A DNA stretch of 64,000 nucleotides from Bradysia coprophila (lineage: Eukaryota > Arthropoda > Insecta > Diptera > Sciaridae), in the NCBI RefSeq assembly GCF_014529535.1, contig NC_050735.1:11109739-11173738 (forward strand), read 5' to 3'. How positions within the stretch are numbered: position 1 is the stretch's first letter; each line of letters starts with the position of its first letter. Shown piece after piece: positions 10,339-20,375 of this stretch. Under the pieces are notes generated by a model. The model was not told the DNA's origin. It saw only the letters and a program-made list of their open reading frames with translations, and did not search any database. The position numbers and the translations under genes are program-made.

Positions 10339-12152
10339 ATTCACGTTTGACATACTCAGCACTTTGTTTTGTATAAAGTTCGTATAAAGTTTTGTATAAA
10401 GTTAGACTACTCGATTCTCCTATTTCAATTTGCACACTAGGATTAGCAATCCACAATAACATATGAGAACCTTGTCTTGGAGAATCACCACAACAGTAGT
10501 CAACCTCACATCTGTAAAGTGGGCAAAGGACGAAATACAATAATATTATTTCTAGAATAATAAAAAAATAAGCAAAATTTCCAATATACGTTTTATTTGT
10601 ACATTGTACCGATAACTCAACCATTGGTCTCATCTTCGAAATGTACGTTTTATCCGTACGACTTTTTTTTGCGTGAACAATAGGACCACTATACTTGCTC
10701 ACTAGTTTGATAATTTTTGCCAACGGTTGATTATATCCATAATTCGTTTCGTAGACAACTTCCGCCAGTGGATAGAAATTCCACCCAAAAGTCACTGTTT
10801 GCACAGGTCAACATTTTCGGCTATTAAAAATATGAAAATATATGCGATTTTGATACGATATGAATCATTTGATCAGGAAAAGAACTGAGTTTATTAGAAA
10901 AAATCATAGTTTGCTCTAAATTATTGATATTCATTCTATTTTTTGCATCCATAAAAGAGGTATAGTCAAAGGCAGTCAAATTTCAACATGAATTTGCTTC
11001 AGCTGTTTTTCAGCTGATCCACACATACGAACAAAACTGTTTATATTTGTTTATACGATTGAAGGGGGTAAGACCGTATAAAGCCTACATGAAATTCTTG
11101 CTGAAATTTCATTGGCTCCAACTGTATCTCAAAATTTCGGAAAACGAACCATTTTTCAACTGTCGAACCGTGATTTTTTACCTTTAGTACTTTGTAATAA
11201 TGCATACGCTAAATAAATTATACTTTGCATCGATTCTCATTGCCATTATATGATAGAAATACATCGCGCTGCACTACGTCTTTGAAAAGAAATCTACTCC
11301 GCATTAGAACTGTGTTCTCAAATTACAACGAATCCATTACAAATCTTAATCACATACAGAAAATAATTGATTTTCAATGTTAAAATTTATTCCGGTTTTC
11401 ATCATTACCTGTCGCTTATGCAATAACAATTTAACCAGTCTCTCGGATAGAATTTTCATTCAGTCGGTGTTTGTTGTTTCGTGAATAAACTCCTTCGTCA
11501 ATATCATTGCTCAGGTGAAATGGTAGGTCGGATACAGTTTTATTAGAGCGATCATTGTTGATTAATTCAACTTCGAGCTCTTAACGCTCATCACCATATC
11601 AACAACGCATCTATTTCATTAGACTGTCGAACTAACCCATAGAGTTATACTTGAGAGGTGGCTTGGTGGCGTTGTCGATCATAGGAAACCACAAAAATAT
11701 ATGAAAAACCAGACATGTTGAAATACTGTGAGCGTCACCTTGACAAATCTCGAGTGTAACTCTATATCATATTTTAGATCCGACAGTTTCGATAATTTGA
11801 ATTTCATAATCCATATCGTGACAGAAAGAGAGAAAATCATAAAGGTAACCCTCCTTGAAATGACCAGTACAGTGTTGTTAGAAATCACCATTACGTTACA
11901 CTCGAAATACAGCTCTAACAAGTCACAAATGAGACTCATTACTAAACCAGGCGAATCGTGCAAGAGTCGGTAATGAACTACACTAAGTGCAAGTGGTAGT
12001 GGCAGCGGTTATTGGGGATGAATTGAGATGTAATTTCAATTATGAATCAACTATGTTTCGAGCTTTTCTGGTGTAAACCGTGTAGTCTTAGAACCATTCC
12101 ATAGTGGTCGAATATGTCTCATGAAAAAATCGTTTTTCCTTCGCGCTTTTAG

Positions 12153-14301
12153 ATGCACGTCATCATCCCAATTGGTATCGTCCTTATGCTATGTGTGCAC
12201 ATTGGTTCAGCTCAACTGACTAACCTGCACGGTTGTCCGAATATCTGGGACAGCTACTATCCGAAATGCGGTGCGACCGAGAAGAATATAGGCTACGATA
12301 CGAATGAAAGAAAATACGTACCGATATGCCCATCGATAAGTTCAGGCCAATATCCGCCGAATTGTCATTGTCGATATGGAGGGAAATATGTGGCATCACA
12401 GAACTCGTGTCCCGAACCGCAATGTCCAACAAAAAGTGTCACACACGGAGCGTATCCGAATTGTGAATGCACCGAACCAAACCACGAATACAATGCATAT
12501 ATGAACGAATGTGTTCGACAATGTCCTGAGAATAGTACAGGGCGTTATCCCGATTGCAAATGTAATGACAAATTAGAAGTCTTCAGCAAAGGTATGTCAC
12601 CGTCTACAGATGAGCGGGCTACCAAAGTTGGAAAAAACCCGACTCGAACCTGAATCGATTTACTTTAATGACTTCCAGTCGGGTGGGGTTTCTAATAACT
12701 TCTCCCTGCTCGTCTCTTTACGACTTTATGCACCGCACTTGCGTTGGTTAATGCAAAGAATTTTAATTTTCATTGAAACTACGGTAGAATGGTACACATG
12801 TGACAGATGTCCACCGAACACCCGTCCAGGCAGTGTTTACCCGAATTGCGAATGTGAAATCGGTAACTATGTAATTGGTCTTTGGGGAGACTACCGCAAT
12901 AGATGCCATAGCTGCAAGGATGGTTTCACTGGAAAGTATCCAGATTGCGTATGTGAAAATGGCAACAGTAAGCATTCCGAAAAGAGTTTCCATTAACACC
13001 ATTCATTAAGTTAAGTTTGGCAACAACAGTTGTCCAATAGATTATCTTCAAGGCCGTTTGAACTGCCATCCACGTAAAGAAATGCCATTCACGTTAAAAA
13101 ATCTTATACAAATGAATGAATGAACGAAACTTAAGTGAGGATACGTCTGAAAGTACCGTAACTTGAAGATGATCTATCGCCATTTAGTACACTAATTCGG
13201 CCGTGTAGTGAAGGCGCAATCATATCGAGAAATATCAGTACAGCTTCTTCACAGACACCCTCACTATTGACTACCATGACTTTCCATTACCCTCATGCTG
13301 CGTGAGTACATAGATCATCTTCAAGTAACGGTACTTTCAGACGTAATCTTACTTAAGTGTCGTTAAACGTTTCGTTCATTCATTCACTTGTATGACACTT
13401 TTTAAATTTGGCTGGCATTTCTTAATGTGGATGGCATTCCTAACGTCCTTGAAGAGAATCTATTTGAACGACAGAATGTACAATCGAGAGTTATTTCTAG
13501 CTGGAGTAGACAATTGTAGTAGCTGTCCATGGACGTCCGAAGGCGTCTTTCCAAATTGCATTTGTAAAAAGAGCAAGAAACCCATAATGAAACACCCTTT
13601 CTATGGTGACTACACATGCTTGGAATGTCCAGACGATAGGTATATTTTTGATGTGTGGATGGAGCAGTCTAAGCAATTACTTCTATATTTAGTGACGGTG
13701 TTTATCCCGACTGCATTTGCAACAATGAATTTGCATATTACGAAAATATTACCAATAATTGTCGCACTTGTCCAGACGAAACAAAACGGATCGAAGGATT
13801 TCCCTACTGTACATGTCTCGATGAAAACTCAAGCTTCGTCCCAGAAGTTGGTTTTTGTCGCAAGTGTCCATATGATTCGATCGGTATGAATTTAAGGAAC
13901 ACCCAAGGGGTTGAGACTTGAACTAAACGATCTGACTTCCATTTTCCTCAGGTAAATATCCGAATTGTACCTGCAACGAACGCGATCATTTGTTTAGTGC
14001 TTATCGGAACTTTTGCTACCCCGACTGTCTTGAACCGTCGATAACTGGCTTGGAATTTAATATGACGAATTGTGTGAACCGATATGCCTATCCGGGACGT
14101 CAATGTCCTCCGAATTCGATTGGAACCAGTCCCAACTGCAAATGTATTGAGGACGGTAAGACATTTTATACGTACGGCTGGGGCTGTCACGACATTGGTG
14201 ACATAGCTTTCGGCCTTCAGTATTGTCCCAACAAGAGGGAGAAGTGGCCCCAGTGTAGCGTATCAATTGATCCGAAAGTAACGCTTAGCTTAATTGGATA
14301 A
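12153..14301 (+). CDS. Secreted protein of repeated cysteine modules
   Basis: Five exons: 12153-12591, 12788-12967, 13501-13639, 13693-13883, 13952-14301; together 432 residues in one frame. Residues 1-20 (MHVIIPIGIVLMLCVHIGSA) form a signal peptide. The rest is about nine modules of the form CP..S.G.YPNCxC, for example CPENSTGRYPDCKC, CKDGFTGKYPDCVC and CPPNSIGTSPNCKC, with paired cysteines separated by 7-9 residues. Three of four introns are in phase 1, as usual when modules spread by exon shuffling. No membrane segment or known enzyme domain is seen. I do not recognise a named orthologue; an extracellular matrix, cuticle or salivary role is possible but not shown. Exons 4 and 5 lie inside the 2.1 kb segment that is duplicated beyond the LINE. 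Confidence 0.75.
12605..12690 (-). repeat. tRNA-like B-box fragment in intron 1 (tentative)
   Basis: On the minus strand the intron reads GGTTCGAGTC followed by GGG and six T, a perfect polymerase III B box plus terminator. No clear A box is found upstream. It may be the head of a degraded SINE inserted into intron 1 of the cysteine-module gene. Confidence 0.3.
13055..13445. mobile_element. Foldback element in intron 2
   Basis: Two arms of roughly 120-135 bases, about 13055-13180 and 13305-13445, are inverse copies sharing ACGTCTGAAAGTACCG and GAATGAATGAACGAAAC. The element nearly fills intron 2 (12968-13500) of the cysteine-module gene. Non-coding, diverged by small indels, so older than the LINE next door. 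Confidence 0.7.
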
Positions 14302-15779
14302 TTTGGACTATCTTGACCTACAACTGTGATTACCGTTATTCAATTTTAGGTTAAGCTTCAAACAATTTGTTGTTCATTTGAGTAGCTTTGTGTGCTCGAA
14401 TGAATATGACGGATATAGTTCTTAAAGTCACTGAAAACGATGTCATGAAAATCAATTCAAATAAACTTTTTACGTCTTATAGTTCTGTAATTGTATTCAT
14501 TCCACATCGTTTTCTTTGTTACCGAGAGGAGAAACGTAAAAAGGATCTTTCCACTTGCACGTGTAAAATGAAAAGAGGGACAAACAAACAACATAACTGA
14601 CCCTACACTCAACGACAATCGATTAAGATTGGAGGCATGAGAAAATGTCTTTATTTTTATCAAAGCTGCCAAATGAAATACCAATGAACGTCAACACAAG
14701 GTATGGTCGAATGTCAATCATTGTATGGAACGGTCCGGTTTGTATGAACAGACCATACCTGGTTACTACTTTCATTGTGGAATACAACTTTATATGAGAA
14801 AATTTGTTACATTTTTTGCACTGTCAAAATTTGAATGATATACTGTCCAGTTTTAATACTCTGTTAGGAGTACCACTCATGCTTGAACCATTCTGAAGGT
14901 GAGGCATATAATGTCGAGGTAAAACGGACGACTGTGAATTCAGACTTATTTATGCGCTAACGCAATAATATCCTTTGATAACACTACTCTACAGATGGTA
15001 AATGAAAAATGGTTGCAGTTCGAAAACGTATGGGTATTTTTCCCTCCTGATTCTAAGTCCTGAAAAATCAAATTTCTGGGACGTCTGGATCAGGAGATAG
15101 ACCCGGTTCTAGGTTAAATAAGAATTCCACTAGTGTGAGAGATACAACACTATTTGTCTCGGTCACACCAGTTGAATTCCCATTTAACTTAAAATAGGTC
15201 TAGCTCCTGATCCAGACAATTTATTTTTTCGGGATTTATAATCAGGAGAGAAAAATACCCATAGGTTTTCGAATTCGTGACTGCAACGTACGGGGTGTCG
15301 TGTGGTGTAATCGACCGGCCAATTTATCTTCAACGCACTCACAATTTACTGTTCTGCAGGTAAATTGGTTTCTCTCATTTCGTAAGTTATTTCAAATAAC
15401 AAATAAGAGAATAACGGCAAGAACCCCATCAACAGAACCATAAGCGGCATTAACGAAATTTTATCAAGTCGCATCAGATTCAAGGTTCTAAACGAACAGA
15501 TAAAGACACTTTCTTGTTGATCACGAAGGCGGTGGAATCAAAATTTCCCTGCGGCGCCAACTAGGACTGAGAAACTTTAAGTATAGTTTCCACTCAAAAA
15601 GAGCACTCCGTTTAGCCTCCGTCTACATGACAGTTGTAAAATAGAACAAAAGAACTGTCACGCAAACGGAGTGGAAATTGAATTTATTTGAATTTACGTG
15701 ACTTGCGACCTAATAAAAGCTTTCAGACATGGATGTCACTTGTGGATGTGAAATTTAAAATGTCTGTCACAAATTGTCA
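14302..15779. other. 3' flank of the cysteine-module gene
   Basis: No gene. It holds a CAATGAA MITE (14682-14777), a foldback element (about 15018-15275, arms sharing GGGTATTTTTCCCTCCTGAT-like words) and part of the AGCCTCCGT.. MITE (about 15610-15675) seen in full at 27377-27528. The same DNA occurs again at 20997-22474. Confidence 0.7.
14682..14777. mobile_element. hAT-like MITE, CAATGAA ends, 96 bases
   Basis: Begins CAATGAACGTCAACACAAGG and ends CTACTTTCATTG, with the family signature GGTATGGTC and its inverse inside. The flanks TGAAATAC (14674-14681) and TGGAATAC (14778-14785) match at seven of eight bases, an aged 8-base target duplication. The right-hand segment copy carries it at 21377-21472. 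Confidence 0.75.
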
Positions 15780-16096
15780 CAGAAGAAGAAGAATAACAAC
15801 AACAAGTTTTTGTAACGCCTATTTTGATCGTCAAATTGACTGTTTTATGAAAAGTTTTTGTACGTTTTTTGTGTTTGAAGTTACTCAGCAAGTGTTGTAG
15901 TATAGTAAATTGTTGGAGTTATAGTGAATTAAAGTGTTTTTGCTTCGTAAGCCGCAGACAACTTTGTGTGAAAGGACATAACCGCAATTTGATTGTCCAG
16001 ACGCCACCCGTCGCTGTCAAAAAATTTCGACCGCAGCCGTCTATAGTCCCATAGCAGTGAACTTTCAACCTGTCGAACGATTTTAATTAACTGATC

Positions 16097-17152
16097 ATGC
16101 CGTCGATCCGGAAATGTTCAAACGAGTGTCCGAAGGAAAACCGGGATGTGAATATGGACTGGCAATGTATCATTTGTCAAGAGCCGATACATTGGCGATG
16201 CTACGGACTTGAAGGAAGAAATCCCGAGGAAATTTTTATTATCGACAACATCAGGATGGTTTGTGATGAGTGCCTGGCCTATCCGAAATCGCCGAAACGT
16301 AAACAACCGAATGGATCAGGAAATATGGTTCAGCGTACGATTGATATTCAAAATTCAACGTTGGCATTGTCGAAGTCACCGGCTTTTGTTGTTACATCGC
16401 CAAAAGTTACGTCTGTTAAGCAGAATCAACAACTTCAAACTACAATCGACGCTTTGGTTCAGAAAATCGATTCTCAAACGAACACGATCGCTGGTCTGCA
16501 GATATCGGTGGAGAAAATGAATGGAACGGTTCGAGAAAATACAGCCGCAGTTGTTGAATCTACCAATGAGTCCAAAGCCACATATGCCAGCATAGCACGG
16601 AAAGGAATCGATTCGATTGGAACGCCAAGGTCTACTAAGCGTATGGAAATACCGAAATCATTGAAGCCAATGAAAACGCCGAAAATGTCGAAGCCTGTGA
16701 CTGCCGGTACTTCTAATATCTTGATTGGAAAACCTCTTTCACCGCCTAAACAAAAGCGAGCTGGTCGACTGGAACACGAGAAGGGTGTCTGGATTTCTGG
16801 TATTCATCGAGATACGACGGAAGCAGAAATAACGGAGCACATCAAGGGGTCGACTGGAATCGCTTCAACTGAATTTGAAGTTCGTAAACTGGTCAAGAAG
16901 AATCGCGACATCACAACGTATTCGTTCGTATCCTTCTTCATTGGATGCAAACAAGTGAATTTCAGTACTCTGATGCAACCGATGTATTGGCCGTCAAACA
17001 GTCAGATCCGTGAATTCGAAATTGAGCATAAACCGTCAACTGGAGCACGTGTGGGACAAACTTCGCAACAAGTGGAAGCATCAAAAAACTCGGAACGCCT
17101 ACCGAAGGATCCAGATCAAACAGCGATGGATACCGCTCAGGTAACAAATTAA
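16097..17152 (+). CDS. LINE ORF1 protein with PHD-like zinc finger
   Basis: 351 residues. The first 60 hold a Cys/His cluster CSNEC..CIIC..HWRC..CDEC, the C4HC3 spacing of a PHD finger, as described for ORF1 of CR1 elements. A coiled-coil-like stretch follows (about residues 105-155, QLQTTIDALVQKIDSQ) and then a basic, serine/proline-rich part (about 175-225). The C-terminal third contains EKGVWISGIHRDTTEAEI, which resembles an RNA-recognition fold. It lacks CCHC knuckles, unlike Jockey and I elements. Expected role: coating of the element RNA. Start chosen at the first ATG. Confidence 0.8.
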   Translation: MPSIRKCSNECPKENRDVNMDWQCIICQEPIHWRCYGLEGRNPEEIFIIDNIRMVCDECLAYPKSPKRKQPNGSGNMVQRTIDIQNSTLALSKSPAFVVTSPKVTSVKQNQQLQTTIDALVQKIDSQTNTIAGLQISVEKMNGTVRENTAAVVESTNESKATYASIARKGIDSIGTPRSTKRMEIPKSLKPMKTPKMSKPVTAGTSNILIGKPLSPPKQKRAGRLEHEKGVWISGIHRDTTEAEITEHIKGSTGIASTEFEVRKLVKKNRDITTYSFVSFFIGCKQVNFSTLMQPMYWPSNSQIREFEIEHKPSTGARVGQTSQQVEASKNSERLPKDPDQTAMDTAQVTN

Positions 17153-17235
17153 ACAGTATATGTTCTCGCCAAGCAATCGTTGACACTACACCAATTGATT
17201 TGAAAATAAATTCTATTGTCGCATGTCCAAATCGT

Positions 17236-20200
17236 ATGCCGAAGTTACAGTCGCTCATCACGTCATTTTTCCAAAACGCAAGTGGTAATTCAGCAACCCG
17301 TCAAACCTTGCCATTGGAACTATCACAATCAGTTGAAGATACCGAACGTTTGCATACATTACCGATCTACTATAACAACGTCCGCAGCATCATGAACAAA
17401 CGAAATATCAACATGAAAATCGAATTATCCATTTACAAGGCGCTCTGTTTCACCGAAACCATGTTTGGCAATGGACAATCCAGCAGTGTATATTTTCCAG
17501 ACAAATTCAATGTTTACCGGTGTGACAGAATTGTACAAATGTTGAGACGATCGGGTGGAGTTGCAGTATTGGTGCATTATACATTGAGAAGTAATTCAGT
17601 TCCGATCAATTCTGAAATTGGACCGGAGGAGGCGAGCGAATTCGTGGTGGTCGAGATACACATCAAACCTCGGTCATTAATCCTATACGTCTGCTACATG
17701 AGTGTATTTGACCTGAGCATTGCTCTGAAACATTATCATCATGTGAAACTCATCGTAGAGAAGTATCGTAATCACCGAATAATTGTACTGGGCGACTTCA
17801 ATCTACATGACATAAACTGGTCTCTCGATGATGACGATGAAAACGCCTATCTACCGTATGCTTCGACCGATCACAATGCTAATGGAAATCGTTCGTGCTT
17901 CCAAACTGATGCGCTCGACTTTTTGGACAAAATGCTTAGCCTGCCACTATCACAACTCTCGAATTTCCGCAATAATGCTTCAAACGTTTTGGACTTGGTA
18001 TTCGTGAATGAGTCTGATGCAGTAAACGTAACAAGTGACCGACATACTATCATCGAGCAGTCACAGCAAGACGCCAGACACATTCCGTATGAAATCAAAT
18101 TGGATTATTCGAAATCATCGTCGTATACGGAAACCGTCACTGTTCGTCAATACAAACGTGGAAATTATGTAAGGATGGCACAACAATTGGAAGCAATAAA
18201 TTTCCAGCACGAATTCAACATGAGAAATGACGAATCAGCGTACGAATTTTTCACTCAAACGATGCAGTCTCTCATTGAGCAAAACATACCAACGAGAACG
18301 ATTAAAAAGTATTCGAACAAACCGAAATGGTGGAATCAGGACATTCAGCATCTAAAGAATCGTCGGAACAAACTGCACAAGCGCAAGGGTGATGGGCAGG
18401 CATCAATGACCGAATATGAGGCAGCAGAAAAGGTATTTAGTGAAGAATGTGACCGTCAATTCGTTGAATTCAATCTACGCACACAAGAGAACATCAAGTC
18501 AAATCCGTCGGAATTTTGGAAATTTGTCAAAATGAACGGTCGTAACGAGAGGTATCCTGACGTAATGAAATATGGCGATAAAATTGGCACATCAACGGAA
18601 GAAACTGTCAACTTATTCGCTGATTACTTCGAATCGATTTATGTAAAGGACGAAGGAAACTGGAACTTCGACGATGTTTATGTTCCTATAAGTGGCGCTG
18701 AGGAAATAAATTTATCGTTGTTCGACATTGAGGCAGCAATTCATTCGCTTGATTGGAAAAGTGGTGCTGGTCCTGATGACATTAAGCCATTGGTTATCAA
18801 AATGTGTGCACCAACGATCGTATGGCCTATTTGGCTGCTGCATCAAAAATCATTTGATTCTGGAAAGATTGCGGCCGCAGCAAAAATGTCGCGGGTTGTT
18901 CCTGTCCATAAGAAAGGTGACAAAGCTAACGTTACGAACTACAGAGTCGTTGCCATTCAAACGCTGCTTCTTAAAATCCACGAAATTGCCATGAAACGTA
19001 AAGTCAGTGAAAAGATCCAGCCTCAATTGAAAAGTGCACAACATGGTTTCAGAGACAAAAGATCAGTTGTCACGAATCTGCTAGGGTTGTCTATACTGGC
19101 ACATGCCGCTTTTGAACGTTTAGCACAGCTTGACATATTCTACGGCGACTACAAGACGGCATTCGATAAGTTAGTAATTTTGTTGTTAATTATCAAGTTA
19201 GCTAGATTTGGAATCGGTAAGAAAACTGCACGATGGATTTGTCAATATTTGGTTGGTAGGACCAATTACGTTCAAATTGGCAATTCCAAATCAAGATGCT
19301 ATGAGTCACCATCAGGAGTACCGCCTGGGAGTTCACTCGGACCGCTTATGTTTATTGTGTTCATAAATGACATTGTTGACTCAGTGGAATTCGCGAATAC
19401 TCTACTGTTTGCGGATGATATTAAATTGGCGTCCATAATTTCTGACCACTACGACACACGTAAAATGCAGCGCGACATCGACAATGTAGTAAACTGGAAT
19501 ACAGCGAACCGTCTATTCTTCAACGAGGAAAAATGCTACATATTCAGTTTATATCGACACGAACCATCGTTCATCCGTGCCGATTATACAATGGGCGATA
19601 AGATCATCAGCAGAGTCGAGGAAACGAGCGATTTGGGCGTATTGGTTAATAGATGGTTTCATCCGGGTAGTCACATCGAACAGATGACAATGAAGTGTCG
19701 CCAGACAATTGGCTGCATAAAACACTTTTCAAATGGCAATTTTACGAAAGAAACGCAGCGAATACTCTATGTGGCATACGTTCGGTCGAGGCTTGAGTTC
19801 GCATCGCCCATTTGGAACCCAGCAGCACAAGTATACAAAGACGATATCGAATCCGTACAGAAGCAGTTCGTAATCTACTTATTGGAAAGCCGAAGCAACG
19901 CGACAACATACAGACTTGCACCGTATGAAGATCGATGCAAACAACTGAAGCTACAAAGTTTGGAAAAACGACGTACTGTTGCAGATGCAATGCTCGCCTT
20001 CGACATTTACAAACGTAATATTATCGACGATTTGATATCACCAAGATTTGTTCGAAACGTCCAAAGTGCTTACAATTTTAGAGAGTCTACGATGCAACTA
20101 TTGATCGAGCCAAGGTATTCCAATATGTACTTAACTAATCAGACTTTAGTTCGTCTAATTAGGCTCATTAATGAACATAAAACGGAAGTGACGAAGTGTA

Positions 20201-20259
20201 ATAATAGACTGTCTTTTAAAAGTGTGATTATTGATAAATTAGGTATTAATCTGCTGTGA
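17236..20259 (+). CDS. LINE ORF2: endonuclease and reverse transcriptase
   Basis: 1,007 residues from the first ATG; the frame is open a little further upstream. The N-terminal part is an AP-endonuclease-like domain (YYNNVRSI, CFTET with the catalytic glutamate, VLGDFNLHDINW with Asp and Asn, LDLVFVN, and QDARHIPY in place of the common SDH motif). The reverse transcriptase follows: GPDDIKP, PVHKKGD, QHGFRDKRSV, GDYKTAFDKL, SGVPPGSSLGPL and the active site LFADDIKLA. The C-terminal region has the CR1-group words YVRSRLEFASPIWNP and IESVQKQF. No interruption and all core acidic residues are present, so it looks capable of activity. Confidence 0.9.
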   Translation: MPKLQSLITSFFQNASGNSATRQTLPLELSQSVEDTERLHTLPIYYNNVRSIMNKRNINMKIELSIYKALCFTETMFGNGQSSSVYFPDKFNVYRCDRIVQMLRRSGGVAVLVHYTLRSNSVPINSEIGPEEASEFVVVEIHIKPRSLILYVCYMSVFDLSIALKHYHHVKLIVEKYRNHRIIVLGDFNLHDINWSLDDDDENAYLPYASTDHNANGNRSCFQTDALDFLDKMLSLPLSQLSNFRNNASNVLDLVFVNESDAVNVTSDRHTIIEQSQQDARHIPYEIKLDYSKSSSYTETVTVRQYKRGNYVRMAQQLEAINFQHEFNMRNDESAYEFFTQTMQSLIEQNIPTRTIKKYSNKPKWWNQDIQHLKNRRNKLHKRKGDGQASMTEYEAAEKVFSEECDRQFVEFNLRTQENIKSNPSEFWKFVKMNGRNERYPDVMKYGDKIGTSTEETVNLFADYFESIYVKDEGNWNFDDVYVPISGAEEINLSLFDIEAAIHSLDWKSGAGPDDIKPLVIKMCAPTIVWPIWLLHQKSFDSGKIAAAAKMSRVVPVHKKGDKANVTNYRVVAIQTLLLKIHEIAMKRKVSEKIQPQLKSAQHGFRDKRSVVTNLLGLSILAHAAFERLAQLDIFYGDYKTAFDKLVILLLIIKLARFGIGKKTARWICQYLVGRTNYVQIGNSKSRCYESPSGVPPGSSLGPLMFIVFINDIVDSVEFANTLLFADDIKLASIISDHYDTRKMQRDIDNVVNWNTANRLFFNEEKCYIFSLYRHEPSFIRADYTMGDKIISRVEETSDLGVLVNRWFHPGSHIEQMTMKCRQTIGCIKHFSNGNFTKETQRILYVAYVRSRLEFASPIWNPAAQVYKDDIESVQKQFVIYLLESRSNATTYRLAPYEDRCKQLKLQSLEKRRTVADAMLAFDIYKRNIIDDLISPRFVRNVQSAYNFRESTMQLLIEPRYSNMYLTNQTLVRLIRLINEHKTEVTKCNNRLSFKSVIIDKLGINLL

Positions 20260-20375
20260 TTGTTTGTACAGATTTGTTGTATGATAGTATTAGTTAAACT
20301 ATGTTTGTATTTATGTAAATGTATCAGATTATTCAGCCAGTCTTTGGCGGTGGAAATAAATTCAATTCAATTCAA

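Larger units (their letters stand above)
8972..12152. other. Intergenic, hairpin-rich, no recognised gene
   Basis: Two strong palindromic elements (9749-9873 and 9961-10062), a small one near 9590-9640 (arms around AGTCGTATAAA), and a tRNA-like segment near 10250 are listed separately or noted here. The words GGGCCGTAGCCAG at about 9302 resemble the end of a decayed transposon. An open minus-strand frame at 10337-10804 lacks an ATG near its start and any known domain. From 10805 to 12152 I see nothing beyond AT-rich DNA and the promoter side of the cysteine-module gene. Confidence 0.55.
13681..15779. repeat. Left copy of 2,099-base direct duplication
   Basis: This segment recurs at 20376-22474 with a constant offset of 6,695 bases, i.e. 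no insertion or deletion. Reading both copies I find three substitutions, at 15279/21974, 15304/21999 and 15515/22210. The segment starts in the splice acceptor of exon 4 of the cysteine-module gene, holds exons 4 and 5, the 3' flank, a 96-base CAATGAA MITE and a foldback element at about 15018-15275. It ends exactly where the LINE begins. Confidence 0.95.
15780..20375 (+). mobile_element. CR1-like LINE, apparently full length
   Basis: About 4.6 kb: a 317-base 5' leader, ORF1, a short spacer, ORF2, and a 3' tail that ends in the repeated pentamer ATTCA after AATAAATTCA. No poly(A) tail. A PHD-like finger in ORF1, an endonuclease plus reverse transcriptase in ORF2 and a short 3' repeat are typical of the CR1/L2 group. 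Both frames are open from end to end and the flanks are nearly identical, so the insertion is young. It sits precisely between the two 2,099-base copies of target DNA. Confidence 0.9.

Noticed and set aside
10337-10804. 155-codon minus-strand frame with one hydrophobic stretch
   Set aside because: It begins at a GTG, has no ATG for the first third, no splice partners and no domain I recognise.
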